64,000 nucleotides of DNA from an uncultured Clostridia bacterium (GTDB lineage Bacteria > Bacillota > Clostridia > TANB77 > CAG-508), in assembly GCA_934130435.1 (NCBI GenBank), contig CAKOYB010000006.1, positions 8,192 through 72,191 on the forward strand. Reading direction: 5' to 3'. This document shows, piece by piece, positions 19,804 through 29,342 of the stretch. The translations under genes and the position numbers were made by a program. Under the pieces are notes generated by a model that worked only from the letters and a program-made list of their open reading frames with translations, had not been told where the DNA came from and ran no database searches. Position 1 is the stretch's first letter, and each line of letters opens with the position of its first letter.

Positions 19804-19819
19804 TAGACGTTACATGTAG

Positions 19820-19847
19820 AAAAAGAGCAATCATTTTTGATTACTCT
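19820..19847 (-). terminator. terminator at prophage left end
   Basis: AGAGCAATCA/TGATTACTCT stem overlapping the stop of the 45-residue gene, followed on the minus strand by TTTTCTACA. Confidence 0.75.
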
Positions 19848-19978
19848 AGTATATTATTTATTGTATTTATTCTGGTATATTGATATATTTTTAATATTAT
19901 TTTTTTTAATAATTTCACTATTATTTTTTCATACCATTTACATTCTTTCATTATTTCTTTTAAAATTTCATTTTCCAT
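19841..19978 (-). CDS. small basic prophage protein
   Basis: A 45-residue protein with a strong AGGAGGT ribosome binding site 6 nt before the ATG and a terminator on its stop. It begins MENEILKEIMKECKWYEKII and is amphipathic and Lys/Ile-rich. Unknown function; the position beside the attachment site, downstream of the lysis genes but separately transcribed, suggests a lysogenic or moron gene. Confidence 0.6.
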   Translation of the reverse strand: MENEILKEIMKECKWYEKIIVKLLKKIILKIYQYTRINTINNILE

Positions 19979-20232
19979 AATATACCTCCTAAAAATATTT
20001 GACAAACATACTTTAGGAATGTATAATTATAATATATACTTTACCAAAGTATATCGTTTTGATATGAGATAGGTTTGTTTGACGGCAATCTATCTCTTTT
20101 TTTATTATTATATAATGATGTCGAAAAAAGTCAAGGAAAATCGTTCGACAAAAGTGTTCTCTGACAGCGTCATCTATTTTTTTGTGAATAAAAAAGATAA
20201 AATATAAAGATACTATTTTTAGAGGTATTTTT

Positions 20233-20556
20233 ATGTTTGTTTTTTTAATTAAATCATTGAGAACTGAAAAGAAAATAAGTTTAAATTCATTAAGCAAATT
20301 AACTGGACTGTCTAGAGGGTATTTGTTTGATTTAGAAAATAATCGTAAGTTTAATCCTACTTTAGACACATTGTATAAAATCTCATCTGCTTTAAATGTT
20401 AATTTAAAAGAGCTTTTTTATACTGAATTGGATATAGAAAAATTAAAAAAAGAAATGTATCGAAGAATAGATAAATATGGTATTAAATCAAAAGAAGTTT
20501 TAGAAGTCTCACAAGTTATTGATTTATTAATAAATGTAAAAATAAATAAGGACTAG
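20233..20556 (+). CDS. XRE-family HTH regulator
   Basis: A 107-residue protein with an N-terminal helix-turn-helix (residues about 7-55: IKSLRTEKKISLNSLSKLTG, then LSRGYLFDLENNRKFNPTLDTLYKISSALNV) and a short C-terminal helix region. It is the only plus-strand gene at the left end of the prophage and has its own terminator, so it is probably expressed in the lysogen. Its target is unknown. An opposite-strand frame of 118 codons here is only a shadow. Confidence 0.8.
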   Translation: MFVFLIKSLRTEKKISLNSLSKLTGLSRGYLFDLENNRKFNPTLDTLYKISSALNVNLKELFYTELDIEKLKKEMYRRIDKYGIKSKEVLEVSQVIDLLINVKINKD

Positions 20557-20585
20557 CAATTTTAGCCAGTCCTTATCATTTTTCT
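20548..20585 (+). terminator. terminator after the left-end HTH gene
   Basis: AAGGACTAGC/GCCAGTCCTT stem overlapping the stop codon, then ATCATTTTTCT. Confidence 0.8.
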
Positions 20586-20754
20586 GCAAACTCCTATGTG
20601 TATTTATAAATAAATACGTAAATTATTATACTATAACTCTAAGAAAAAGATTGTCGAATTATGATGTGATTCTTAAAAAATTTTTATAAAACAATAGTAG
20701 AACTTTAATAATAACCATTATGCCATATAATCTAAAAAAGTATTGAAAAATAGC

Positions 20755-20815
20755 CTAAAAAGCGACCCGCGAGAATCGATTTTAAGGCTTTTTATTTTTT
20801 TAGGCAAGTACTTAT
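20755..20815 (-). terminator. GC-richer hairpin after the lysin gene
   Basis: AAAAAGCC...GGCTTTTT arms enclosing a short GC-rich loop segment (gcgacccgcgag), between the convergent lysin and HTH genes. It could end transcription in both directions. The rest of 20,586-20,841 shows no gene. Confidence 0.5.
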
Positions 20816-20841
20816 ATGCCTTGATTTTAGTGTTTTTCTTA

Positions 20842-22119
20842 CTATTTTAAATATTTTTTTGCAACATAGCCTGTATAATTTCCATATTTTACTTTGCTCC
20901 ATACATATCCATTTTTTGTTGTATAATTTAAAGCTAATATTTTTACTTTTTTATTATATGGTATTGTCAATATCTTTTTTCCACTTGCTGTTTTTCTTAA
21001 TACTAATCCTTTTTTAGCTCCTACTTTTTTAGTTGTAGTTGTTACTGTTGAAGTATTAATTTTCTTTGTATAATCTAAACATATCCATCCTTTAGAAGTT
21101 TTTCCCCAATTGCCTGATACTGCTGTTATTGTTACTTTTGTGTTATAAGAATATTTTCCTACTTTGCTATATTTAGTTGATGCACCTTTTCTTATATTTA
21201 GTCCTACTTTTGCTATTACTTTTGCTGTATAATTCGTAGATTTTGTAGATGTATTATTCTTAGTTTCTGTTATTTTAATTTGATTTATTTTTCCATCATT
21301 TCTAGTATTTTTATAGCAATAAAAGTTTTGTGCATTTGCATATTTCTTAAAGCTGTCTTTTGATACGTATACCGTATTACCTTCTACTTTTACATTTGCC
21401 TTTCTTCTTGTAGCTGTATTAAATTTACCTGCATATAAATAAGGATCATATATTTTCAATGTATCTCCGTCTATTCCTACTATAGTAATGAAATGACCTC
21501 CGTATGTAAATAAACCATTTCTACATATTGCTATTACATAATTGTTATTTTCTAACTTGTCTATCATTGTATTAAAATTAGAAGTTTCTTTTAGTTCTAT
21601 ATCAAATACATCTGCTGTCCATTTCATAGCCGCCCAGTAAGTTCCTGCATCTTTACTTCTATATCCATATTTAACAAATAAATCTGCCATTGTACTTGGT
21701 AAAACTTCGCCTTTAATACTTGATACAATTATTGCAGCTGCAGTGGGACCACAGCCACTATTTATCATTGTGTTATTTCCGTATTTTTTTAACGCCCATC
21801 TTTTATCTGCTTGTGAATAATAAGTTAATCCTTTATATTCTCCAACTTCTATATTAGGTGTTTTATCACTTCCGTTATAAGCTATTTCTCCTAACTCTTC
21901 AAAGGTTTGATTTTCAAGATTAGCTTCTTGTACTTCTGTGGCTTGTTCATCATCTTGTGACAATTCGGCTATTTGCACATCTTCTACTATATTTGTTATT
22001 GTTTCTATGCCATCAGATATTCTATTTACATCTTCATCTGTATATTGAAATCCAAATATTCCCGCTAATATTGCTAAAATTATAGTAACACTTGCAACTA
22101 CTACTTTTCTTTTATTCAT
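20842..22119 (-). CDS. prophage lysin: C39-like peptidase with two SH3 domains
   Basis: A 425-residue secreted or membrane-held endolysin. An N-terminal hydrophobic segment (residues about 4-24) follows MNKRK. A papain-like C39-type peptidase domain (about 100-270) has Cys in NSGCGPTAAA, His in GGHFITIVGID and Asp in IYDPYL. Two bacterial SH3 domains (about 300-355 and 365-425) presumably bind peptidoglycan. The start was placed at the ATG at 22119 because GGAGG lies 9 nt before it; the longer frame upstream overlaps the holin-like gene. C39 peptidases cleave peptide bonds, here presumably in wall cross-links. Confidence 0.82.
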   Translation of the reverse strand: MNKRKVVVASVTIILAILAGIFGFQYTDEDVNRISDGIETITNIVEDVQIAELSQDDEQATEVQEANLENQTFEELGEIAYNGSDKTPNIEVGEYKGLTYYSQADKRWALKKYGNNTMINSGCGPTAAAIIVSSIKGEVLPSTMADLFVKYGYRSKDAGTYWAAMKWTADVFDIELKETSNFNTMIDKLENNNYVIAICRNGLFTYGGHFITIVGIDGDTLKIYDPYLYAGKFNTATRRKANVKVEGNTVYVSKDSFKKYANAQNFYCYKNTRNDGKINQIKITETKNNTSTKSTNYTAKVIAKVGLNIRKGASTKYSKVGKYSYNTKVTITAVSGNWGKTSKGWICLDYTKKINTSTVTTTTKKVGAKKGLVLRKTASGKKILTIPYNKKVKILALNYTTKNGYVWSKVKYGNYTGYVAKKYLK

Positions 22120-22133
22120 TTTATTTTTCCTCC

Positions 22134-22445
22134 TTACTTTAGTCCTATTTTTACTGCTATGTAGCTTAATAAAATACCAAGTGCAGCATAAAAAAGATAG
22201 TCTATTAATTTGTCCCACTTTTTTCCTTTTTCTTTGCTATCTTCTGCTACTTTAGCATCCAATTTAATATCTATTTTTTCTATTGCTGATTCTACTTTTC
22301 CCATTCTATAATCCATTTTTTCCATTATAGAATATGTTTTTTCAAGATTATCTAGTCTTGTATCGTGTTCACTAATTCTTTTTGTATTTGATTTTTCTCG
22401 TTCTTCTAAATGAGCAAGTTTCTCTATTAGTTCAGTATTATCCAT
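22134..22445 (-). CDS. xhlA: XhlA-like holin/hemolysin
   Basis: A 103-residue protein with a long coiled-coil part (residues 1-75) and a single C-terminal membrane helix (YLFYAALGILLSYIAVKIGL). This architecture is typical of XhlA, which acts with a holin and a lysin at the membrane. It is directly upstream of the lysin gene. No separate multi-helix holin was seen. Confidence 0.75.
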   Translation of the reverse strand: MDNTELIEKLAHLEEREKSNTKRISEHDTRLDNLEKTYSIMEKMDYRMGKVESAIEKIDIKLDAKVAEDSKEKGKKWDKLIDYLFYAALGILLSYIAVKIGLK

Positions 22446-22524
22446 AATACTTTTTCCTTTCTTAATTTATCTAATGTAGTTTTGACCATTGAATAAAATA
22501 TATTTTTTCGAGATTGATTGTGAA

Positions 22525-22978
22525 TTAATCTGTTGTTTTTGTATATTCAATTATTACATTCATTGGCGAATTAGTTCTCGTACCACTTGCTCGACATCTG
22601 ATATTGGTTACTTTTCCAGAAGTATCACAAAGTCCGCCACGTAGAAATATTATCGTTAGATGTAATATATGAATTAATTGAACCTTTGTGCGAAGAACCT
22701 TGATTGTATATAATTCCTCTAATGTCCACTAACGTATCTATATTTTCTGTTATAGTATATATGTTAGTATTAGTATCAACAGTATTCGGACTTGTTAGTT
22801 GCAAACATTTTCTGTATAATGTTTTTCCATCAAGCCATTTCCCAATAATTTGTTCTTCTGTTGAATAATTAAATTTATTATTAACTTCAGTTATTGCATT
22901 CTCAATATTATCTTGAAACGTATCCATAGTTGTTTTATTTAACTTGGTTTCATTATTTTTGAAATTTAGCTTTTCCAT
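22525..22978 (-). CDS. phage tail tip/baseplate protein, needs +1 recoding at CGGA
   Basis: About 150 residues after recoding. Frame 0 stops right after STWRTL. At TGG-CGGA-CTT (22633-22636) the +1 frame continues GLCDTSGKVTNIRCRA and ends IIEYTKTTD, a common end of small tail or fibre proteins in Firmicutes phages. The middle part (GKWLDGKTLYRKCLQL) also fits such proteins. The start ATG at 22978 has GGAGG 7 nt upstream. The total length is 3n+1. Confidence 0.75.
22633..22636 (-). other. CGGA +1 recoding site (tail protein)
   Basis: Context ACG TGG CGGA CTT TGT. Frame 0 stops two codons later. The +1 frame has 36 further codons of tail-protein-like sequence. Confidence 0.75.
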
Positions 22979-22991
22979 ATTATCCTCCATT

Positions 22992-23480
22992 TTACTTCCA
23001 ACTTCCAATAGCAATATAATTTATTGATACTTCAACATTAGATTTTGATTGTACCTTCCAAACATAGCCTCCAAAGTTTTCTTTTACAATTTCAGTATTA
23101 TTAAATGCTATTAATGTAGAGCCTTGCTGTAATGTAACAGTACAAATAGGTGGCTCTTTAAAGTTAACTGGAAATACTACTCGTTCTATCCCAGCGAAAT
23201 AAACTCCTTCATAAGCTGTTGTAATGTTTAATGTCTGTATATTTTTTCCGAAACAAATCATTTTTCCACTATCATATTTAATAGCTATTCCTTTATCATT
23301 TACTACTATCTCTCCATTTATTGAGCTTTCTATATTATTTTGCAATGCATTTAATTCCTCAGCAGATAAATAATGTTGTACTGCTTTCATTTGTGCTGGT
23401 GTCACAGGATAATCAACACCATCTATTGTTACTTTTGCTTGTTGTAATATTTCTGAATCTTCAAATGGTATTTTAATCAT
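22992..23480 (-). CDS. phage tail/baseplate accessory protein
   Basis: A 162-residue protein encoded between the dockerin-ended tail protein and the recoded tail gene. It begins MIKIPFEDSEILQQAKVTID and contains beta-rich, structural-looking sequence in the C-terminal half (FKEPPICTVTLQQ...YVWKVQSKSNVEVSINYIAIG), which resembles receptor-side modules of baseplates. No catalytic motif is visible. Confidence 0.6.
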   Translation of the reverse strand: MIKIPFEDSEILQQAKVTIDGVDYPVTPAQMKAVQHYLSAEELNALQNNIESSINGEIVVNDKGIAIKYDSGKMICFGKNIQTLNITTAYEGVYFAGIERVVFPVNFKEPPICTVTLQQGSTLIAFNNTEIVKENFGGYVWKVQSKSNVEVSINYIAIGSWK

Positions 23481-23495
23481 TTATTTTTTCCTCCT

Positions 23496-25778
23496 TTAAT
23501 TACTCATAGATATTCCTATCAAATTCTGAAGTTCAACATAATCAGCTGATGTTACTTCTCCATCTCCATTTAAATCATAATGTTGTATCATCGCTGGTGA
23601 TAATTCGAAACCAGTTGTCCCTCTAATATAGTTTCTTATTATGATTAAGTCCGCCACTGTATATATTGTTGATGCTCCATCATTCTTCACGAAAACTTTT
23701 CCATTACTTAAGCCTTGTTCATTTATTATCCATCCACCAATATTTCCGTTCGAACTTGTTATTTTACCTTTAAATTCTCCATCAACACAGATCATTTTTC
23801 CGTCTTTATCTACAGTAAATTTATCACTTGTTATAATAATGTTTTTACTGCTCAAATTAATTGTATTCCCTGCTAACAAATTTAAAATATCCATTGCAGA
23901 TAAATTAATTTTTAATGCATCTATTCCGACCGTTTCAGCAGATTGATTAATTTTTGAAATAATTTCATCATTTCCCACCTTCTTACTTACTTCTGAGTTA
24001 ACCTCTTTTGATGTTTGTCTTATGCTAGATCTCATTTCTGCTTTAGTTGCAAAACCGTTTGCTAATTCATTCTTAATCATGTATGTAGCTGTTAGTATTG
24101 CATTTGGAAATCCTTCCATATACAATGTATTTGTTCCTTCTTCTAATATAAGTTCAATTGACCCCAACTCAATTGTTTTGGATTCATCTAAAACATGCTC
24201 ATAACCAGCATCATCTAATTCTATTTTTTGAATTACATAAGCTTTTCCATCTTTTATATGAAATTCATCTTTCACTTCTCCCAATGTCCTTAATGTAAAG
24301 TCTGGTAACGATATCTTTACCATTGTATTATCTGGTTTTATGTGAATTAATGTTGTATCTAATAAATATGTATAATCACTTACATATGTAGCTTTAGATT
24401 GCTTTTGCGGTTTACTTGGTGCTAATGTGCCTAATGGAGCTAAGTCTGGCATAGGAACTGTACCATAATTACCTATTGTGTCGTCTGCTAAAGTTGATAC
24501 CTTTATGTCTCCCGTAATTATTAATTCTCCAATTTCACTATAAGCACAATTTTCTAAATTTACTCTATTTCCAGTAACGGTATTTATTAAAGTTACTATT
24601 TCTTCTACTTTGCTATTTAATCCATCTATATCCGCTGTTATCGTTGTTGTTTTCTCGCTTCTATCTCCTATTTGAGATATAATTCCTTCTATTTTTTTTC
24701 CTTGTTTATTTACATTCAAATTTGTTTGGTCTATCTTTTTATCTGTTTCATCTGCATATTTATATTCTGTCTCCGTTTCTTCTGGTTTATCTAAATATAA
24801 GTTTTCAGTTAATCCATCATCTATATTTATTTCATCATTTAATAAGACTGTTTTATATGTTACATTATTTAATTTTAAATTAAATATGTCACAAGTTTCT
24901 AAAAATAAAATTCCTTTACTTTGTATATCAAATATATAAAATTCTAGTGTTTTTAAATAATTAAACATTTCATCTATATAATCCGCTCTATCATTTGTAC
25001 TTAATAATTGACAATCAGAAATTCTATATTCATGTAATCCATTTTCAGTTATGCTGTTATCATCTTTTCTATAAATATTATCGCTTTCTTCTGCTCTGCT
25101 AAATACTAATGAATTAATAAAATATTTTTCTCCGACAGTTACATTATCTTCATCTAAATAACTTTCATCAATTGTTTCATTTGTTTCAGTAAAATATTTT
25201 AAATAGAAGTTATCTCCATTAAAAAATAAAAAACTACAAGTTATTGTAGCCAGTTCGTCTAATGCATCTCTAAAACTATATTTAATTCCAGTATGCAAGT
25301 TTGGATCTACCATCTTTTCAGAGTTAATAAAAGTAGCTGGAATATTATCTGTATTCCAGCCAAATCTTTCACATATTGCTATTAAATAATTTCTAGTAGT
25401 TAATTTTTCAGCAAGTTCTAAATCATAATCAATCATAGCTTCTTTCATTTTTGTATATGCGATAATTCTATATGAATTTGTATCTTCTTGCCTTTCACAA
25501 GTATGCACATAATATGTATTCAAATCTATATACTTGTAAACTTTTTCATTTACTTTTATTCCAATTCTACCACTTATTTTAGTATCTTTTGGTATATATA
25601 CTTTTGAATCAAGTTCTATTTGATGCATAATTGTTTTAAACAATGGAGTAGTGAATGAAGGCTTTATAGAATTTAAATTATCCGCATTAAAATCAGAGTT
25701 ATTTACTTTTAATTTTATATTAAATTGTCTGCCGTATGTTTTTAAATCAATTTTAAAACTTTCTGGTACATTTATCAT
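23496..25778 (-). CDS. phage tail protein (tail-lysin/Siphovirus tail-tip type) with dockerin-like C-terminus
   Basis: A 760-residue structural protein. The N-terminal 350 residues resemble the tail-associated protein that follows the distal tail protein in Firmicutes phages. The middle is coiled (SQIGDRSEKTTTITADIDGL). Near 600 a beta-rich IGGWIINEQGLSNG region follows. The last 60 residues contain a dockerin-type calcium loop, DLNGDGEVTSADYVELQ, with a degenerate first half (VADLIIIRNYIRG). All GGA codons preceded by C are in NNC-GGA phase, so no recoding is needed. Confidence 0.75.
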   Translation of the reverse strand: MINVPESFKIDLKTYGRQFNIKLKVNNSDFNADNLNSIKPSFTTPLFKTIMHQIELDSKVYIPKDTKISGRIGIKVNEKVYKYIDLNTYYVHTCERQEDTNSYRIIAYTKMKEAMIDYDLELAEKLTTRNYLIAICERFGWNTDNIPATFINSEKMVDPNLHTGIKYSFRDALDELATITCSFLFFNGDNFYLKYFTETNETIDESYLDEDNVTVGEKYFINSLVFSRAEESDNIYRKDDNSITENGLHEYRISDCQLLSTNDRADYIDEMFNYLKTLEFYIFDIQSKGILFLETCDIFNLKLNNVTYKTVLLNDEINIDDGLTENLYLDKPEETETEYKYADETDKKIDQTNLNVNKQGKKIEGIISQIGDRSEKTTTITADIDGLNSKVEEIVTLINTVTGNRVNLENCAYSEIGELIITGDIKVSTLADDTIGNYGTVPMPDLAPLGTLAPSKPQKQSKATYVSDYTYLLDTTLIHIKPDNTMVKISLPDFTLRTLGEVKDEFHIKDGKAYVIQKIELDDAGYEHVLDESKTIELGSIELILEEGTNTLYMEGFPNAILTATYMIKNELANGFATKAEMRSSIRQTSKEVNSEVSKKVGNDEIISKINQSAETVGIDALKINLSAMDILNLLAGNTINLSSKNIIITSDKFTVDKDGKMICVDGEFKGKITSSNGNIGGWIINEQGLSNGKVFVKNDGASTIYTVADLIIIRNYIRGTTGFELSPAMIQHYDLNGDGEVTSADYVELQNLIGISMSN

Positions 25779-26158
25779 TCATAATACTCCCTTTTCTTGT
25801 TTGAAATTACTGCACTACTGTATCCTTCTACTTTACCCAAATATTTCTGCGAATATTCTTGGTCATTCGAATAGCAAGACATATTTGTTACTTTTTTCTT
25901 TAGATCTGGATTATAAAATGTTACTTTATTTTCAGCCTTATTAAAAAGAGATAGGATTACTCCTACCTCTTCATCATTTAATTTTCTATAAGTCATTGTT
26001 ATTTTTGGGTATATACCTTTTAATGTTCCAGAATTATCTCCAGACAAAGCTCTTCCTGTGTCTTTTCCCCATATCTTATGATAACCAAATTTTGCATCTA
26101 TTAAGTACGGAGCCATTTTTACACCATCTATTATTAGATCTTCTTTATTTAATAGCAT
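25775..26158 (-). CDS. distal tail-like phage protein
   Basis: A 127-residue protein between tape measure and tail-tip genes, the usual place of the distal tail protein, but shorter than typical Dit. It begins MLLNKEDLIIDGVKMAPYLI and is beta-rich. It overlaps the next gene by 4 nt. Family assignment is uncertain. Confidence 0.6.
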   Translation of the reverse strand: MLLNKEDLIIDGVKMAPYLIDAKFGYHKIWGKDTGRALSGDNSGTLKGIYPKITMTYRKLNDEEVGVILSLFNKAENKVTFYNPDLKKKVTNMSCYSNDQEYSQKYLGKVEGYSSAVISNKKREYYE

Positions 26159-26160
26159 AA

Positions 26161-28197
26161 TTACCTCCCGTTTCTAGCAAAGGCTAGTTCTTGCTGTCTT
26201 TTTGCAATTCCTCTTTGTATTACTCTACCGTCCATATTAATTATGTAAGAACCACCATTTCCACCAATTTTTGATGCAAGTTTATCTGCTAACATATCTA
26301 GCCATTCCATATTATTTTCTAATGGTACAACAGCTTCTTTTCCTGTTTCTCCTATAATTGCTTGGGTAGGTTGTGAAATCACACCACCTTTAGCAAGTCT
26401 TGGAAGATTAAATGTGCTCAAATAGCCTAAATTAATTCCTGGTACTTTATTTATTACCCCTACTAGTTTATTAATTGATCTAATTGGAAAGTTTAATATA
26501 TTCTCAATAGCTCTCAAAACTCCATTTACAACAGCTTTAAATGTTCTTGCTATTATATTTCCTACTGTTTTTCCAACTGTTGCTACAACACTTTTTATGC
26601 TATTCCAAACAGAAAAGAATACTCCTTTTATCCCTTGCCAAATACTTGTAAAAATTTTCTTTATTCCTTCCCAAGCCATTTTCCAATTGCCAGTGAATAC
26701 ACCTTTGATAAACATTATAAATCCATCAAATATTCCTTTTACCATTGTAAATATGCTGTTGAATAGATTTAACAAGTTGTTCAAGTTATTAACAAACATG
26801 TCATAAATGTTTCCAATGGTATCCCCAAACATTTCATGAACCCAATCACTTTTACCTGCTAACCAATCAATCCCTTTTTGTAAAAATGTTTTTATTTGCT
26901 CCCAGTATTTAACTATTATACCTACAATCAGTATTATTGCCCCTGCTATGATTACTGGAGCACCTGCTGCAACCCCCAATACACTGGCAATAATTACTCC
27001 TACACCTGTAATTATTAAACCTATATTAGATATAATTTTCCCAAAGTTTTCCCAACTTGGATCTTTTAAGTACTTAATTATTGCTTGTATTAATCCAACT
27101 ATTCCTGTAATGATTATACCGAGTCCTAACGCTTTAATTCCATCTAAGCCAAACTTACACGCAAGTAAACCAGCTGAGACACCTGCTATGACTGATAATA
27201 TTAAATCCTTATTATCTATTATCCATTTTAACCATTCAGGAATTTCTCCTGACATATTGCTTAAATCCATGCCTGGAGTTCCAACTCCATTTCCTCCGCC
27301 AGAAGAATTGCTATTTGTATCTTGTAACACATTCATTTCATCAAAGCTCTGTAATGACTTTTGAATTTCTTTAGCTGATTTAGCTGTACCCCCTGCACTT
27401 TTCTGCATTTTTTTAAATGCTTTTGCACTTGAATTGGCAAATATGTTTATTCCAAACCATGATTGCATTATTGCATTTATGTAACTTAATGCTGTATATA
27501 GTAGTCTGGTAAGCCATTGAACTGCTGGTGCTACAAGGTTTGCTATGCAGTAGCCCATATATTGCAAATCTGTTGCTATTTGAGGATTATATTGACTAAC
27601 CAAACTAACTGCTCTTCTTACTGCATTCCAAGCAGTTCTAATTCCTATAACAGCCATAGCCATTTTTCCTATTTTAGATATTTGACCAGTTATTCCTTTT
27701 CCTATTCCATTTATAGAATTTTTTATACCCTCTGCCTTTATTGATTCTATTTTATTTTTAAACTGCTGCATTTTCGCATTATTCTCTGTTTGCTTTGATT
27801 TTACTTTATCTAACTTTGCACAAACTTTTTCTATTTTAGGTGCTTGTTTATCTATTTCAGCTGTAGCTTGTGAATATTTTTGTTGCATATCTGAAATCTG
27901 TGATTTTATATTTGAATATTCTGGTGTGTCAACAGAAACTGCAAGAGCTGGATTATTTTTAAGCATTATATCTTTTTCTTTATTTAATTCTTTTATTCTT
28001 TGTTTATATCTATCTGCGTTTGCTTGTAATTCCTGATAATTATCTAATTCTTTCTGCAGTGAATTTTGCTCTGCACTGGATTTTGAATTATCTTCTTGTA
28101 ATTTTTTAATTTTATTTTCTAGTTCTGTTATCCCTTTATCTACATCTTTATTGTCTATTTTGGTTTTTATTTTTAGGTAACCGTCCAATCGTATCAC
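26161..28197 (-). CDS. phage tail tape measure protein
   Basis: A 678-residue protein. A long coiled-coil N-terminal part (residues about 12-145), hydrophobic and glycine-rich stretches in the middle (about 320-440), and the C-terminal motif GGVISQPTQAIIGETGKEAVVPLENN, which is typical of tape measure proteins of Firmicutes siphophages. Length predicts a short tail of roughly 100 nm. The start is a GTG (28197) overlapping the Gp15-type gene. Confidence 0.9.
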   Translation of the reverse strand: MIRLDGYLKIKTKIDNKDVDKGITELENKIKKLQEDNSKSSAEQNSLQKELDNYQELQANADRYKQRIKELNKEKDIMLKNNPALAVSVDTPEYSNIKSQISDMQQKYSQATAEIDKQAPKIEKVCAKLDKVKSKQTENNAKMQQFKNKIESIKAEGIKNSINGIGKGITGQISKIGKMAMAVIGIRTAWNAVRRAVSLVSQYNPQIATDLQYMGYCIANLVAPAVQWLTRLLYTALSYINAIMQSWFGINIFANSSAKAFKKMQKSAGGTAKSAKEIQKSLQSFDEMNVLQDTNSNSSGGGNGVGTPGMDLSNMSGEIPEWLKWIIDNKDLILSVIAGVSAGLLACKFGLDGIKALGLGIIITGIVGLIQAIIKYLKDPSWENFGKIISNIGLIITGVGVIIASVLGVAAGAPVIIAGAIILIVGIIVKYWEQIKTFLQKGIDWLAGKSDWVHEMFGDTIGNIYDMFVNNLNNLLNLFNSIFTMVKGIFDGFIMFIKGVFTGNWKMAWEGIKKIFTSIWQGIKGVFFSVWNSIKSVVATVGKTVGNIIARTFKAVVNGVLRAIENILNFPIRSINKLVGVINKVPGINLGYLSTFNLPRLAKGGVISQPTQAIIGETGKEAVVPLENNMEWLDMLADKLASKIGGNGGSYIINMDGRVIQRGIAKRQQELAFARNGR

Positions 28198-28760
28198 CTA
28201 CCTTTTAATTGTTCTTCGAATAATTTATCTAATCTTATTTGTTCTGGTGTTTTGTTTACTTTTCTATTCTTTAATGCAACTTGATTTTTTTGTTCAATCC
28301 ATCTTTCTCTTTCTTTACTGTCTTTTATTTGGCTTATATCAAAATCTCTAACAAATCTTACTCTGTTAAAAACACACTTTTCAGTTAATCCGCAAAGTAA
28401 GTCAAAGAATTGCCACCAGTGCATTTGTGTTTTTGACAAATCTATATTGTAATCACTAAAAAAAGAAGCTTGAATATATCCCCAATCTTCATTAAAGGAC
28501 ATATTAGCTTCTTTCTCCTCGTTGTTATTTTCTTTATTCATATTTAAGTATTTCACAGCAACTTTAAGCAATTTTTGCCAGTCATCTGGATTATTTAACC
28601 CATCATCACCATATAGTAAGTATATTATTGCTAAAGCTCTTTCTTCTTCTGAAATATCGCTTTCAGAAACTTCATTGCATTTTAATGCTACCCTAAAATC
28701 TGTATTTATTTTGTATTTTCTGTTATTAACTAATGCATATTCAATATAACTATTCATCAC
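28194..28760 (-). CDS. Gp15-like tail assembly protein
   Basis: A 188-residue protein of the bacteriophage Gp15 type, encoded just upstream of the tape measure gene as in related phages. The conserved core is MHWWQFFDLLCGLTEKCVFN and the charged end is NKTPEQIRLDKLFEEQLKGR. Probably a tail assembly chaperone part; a -1 slip to the preceding gene product is not evident. Confidence 0.8.
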   Translation of the reverse strand: MMNSYIEYALVNNRKYKINTDFRVALKCNEVSESDISEEERALAIIYLLYGDDGLNNPDDWQKLLKVAVKYLNMNKENNNEEKEANMSFNEDWGYIQASFFSDYNIDLSKTQMHWWQFFDLLCGLTEKCVFNRVRFVRDFDISQIKDSKERERWIEQKNQVALKNRKVNKTPEQIRLDKLFEEQLKGR

Positions 28761-29253
28761 TCAACATATCACTCTCAACTACTTTGTATTTATTTTTTAT
28801 TCTATCTGTCATATCTGTAATTGTTAATTTAAATTTATCTTCATAAGGTTTTAATGCTTCTCCTATATCATCAAACATTTCATAGTATGGCTTTCTTCCA
28901 TTTAAATATTTTCTAGTTCCACCTTCGCCCAAAAATAAATCCATTGCTGTTTCCATCTTTTTATAAAAGTTTTTAACTGCTTTTACTTTTGCTTCTTCAT
29001 TATAAGTCAAATAACCTTTTCCCTTATGATCTTGTTTTTTGCTAATTATTATCATTTGCATTTTTAATTCTTTTTTGGCATCACTTATCATTGCAACACA
29101 TTTATTGTATTTAATTGGCAAGTCTATATCCGCCAAATCAAACTCAAGACACACTTCGTTTCCATAATTATCTTTAACTATGTTACCATCCTCATCCATT
29201 ATGCCTAATTTTAAAATATCTTTCTTAGGTTTAATTTTTATATAATTTTCCAT
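28750..29253 (-). CDS. tail assembly chaperone-like protein (DUF6673-like)
   Basis: A 167-residue protein between the major tail protein and Gp15-like genes, the usual place for the first tail assembly chaperone. Conserved-looking part: YKKMETAMDLFLGEGGTRKYLNGRKPYYEMFDDI. It overlaps the downstream gene by 11 nt. Confidence 0.65.
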   Translation of the reverse strand: MENYIKIKPKKDILKLGIMDEDGNIVKDNYGNEVCLEFDLADIDLPIKYNKCVAMISDAKKELKMQMIIISKKQDHKGKGYLTYNEEAKVKAVKNFYKKMETAMDLFLGEGGTRKYLNGRKPYYEMFDDIGEALKPYEDKFKLTITDMTDRIKNKYKVVESDMLSDE

Positions 29254-29262
29254 TTTTCCTCC

Positions 29263-29327
29263 AATAATAAAAGCACCAGATTTAATCTGATGCTAAATAT
29301 AAAAACACCTGCATTTGCAAGTGTTTT
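29263..29327 (-). terminator. tandem terminators behind the Ltp-type gene
   Basis: Two hairpins: AAAACACCTGCA/TGCAAGTGTTTT at 29302-29327 and GCACCAGATT/AATCTGATGC at 29273-29293, each followed by U-rich sequence on the minus strand. They isolate the moron gene from the tail operon. Confidence 0.75.
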
Positions 29328-29342
29328 CTACTATTAATTTTA

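Noticed and set aside
20013..20369. 118-codon minus-strand frame over the left-end HTH gene
   Set aside because: Overlaps a well-supported HTH gene with its own terminator; no family sense.
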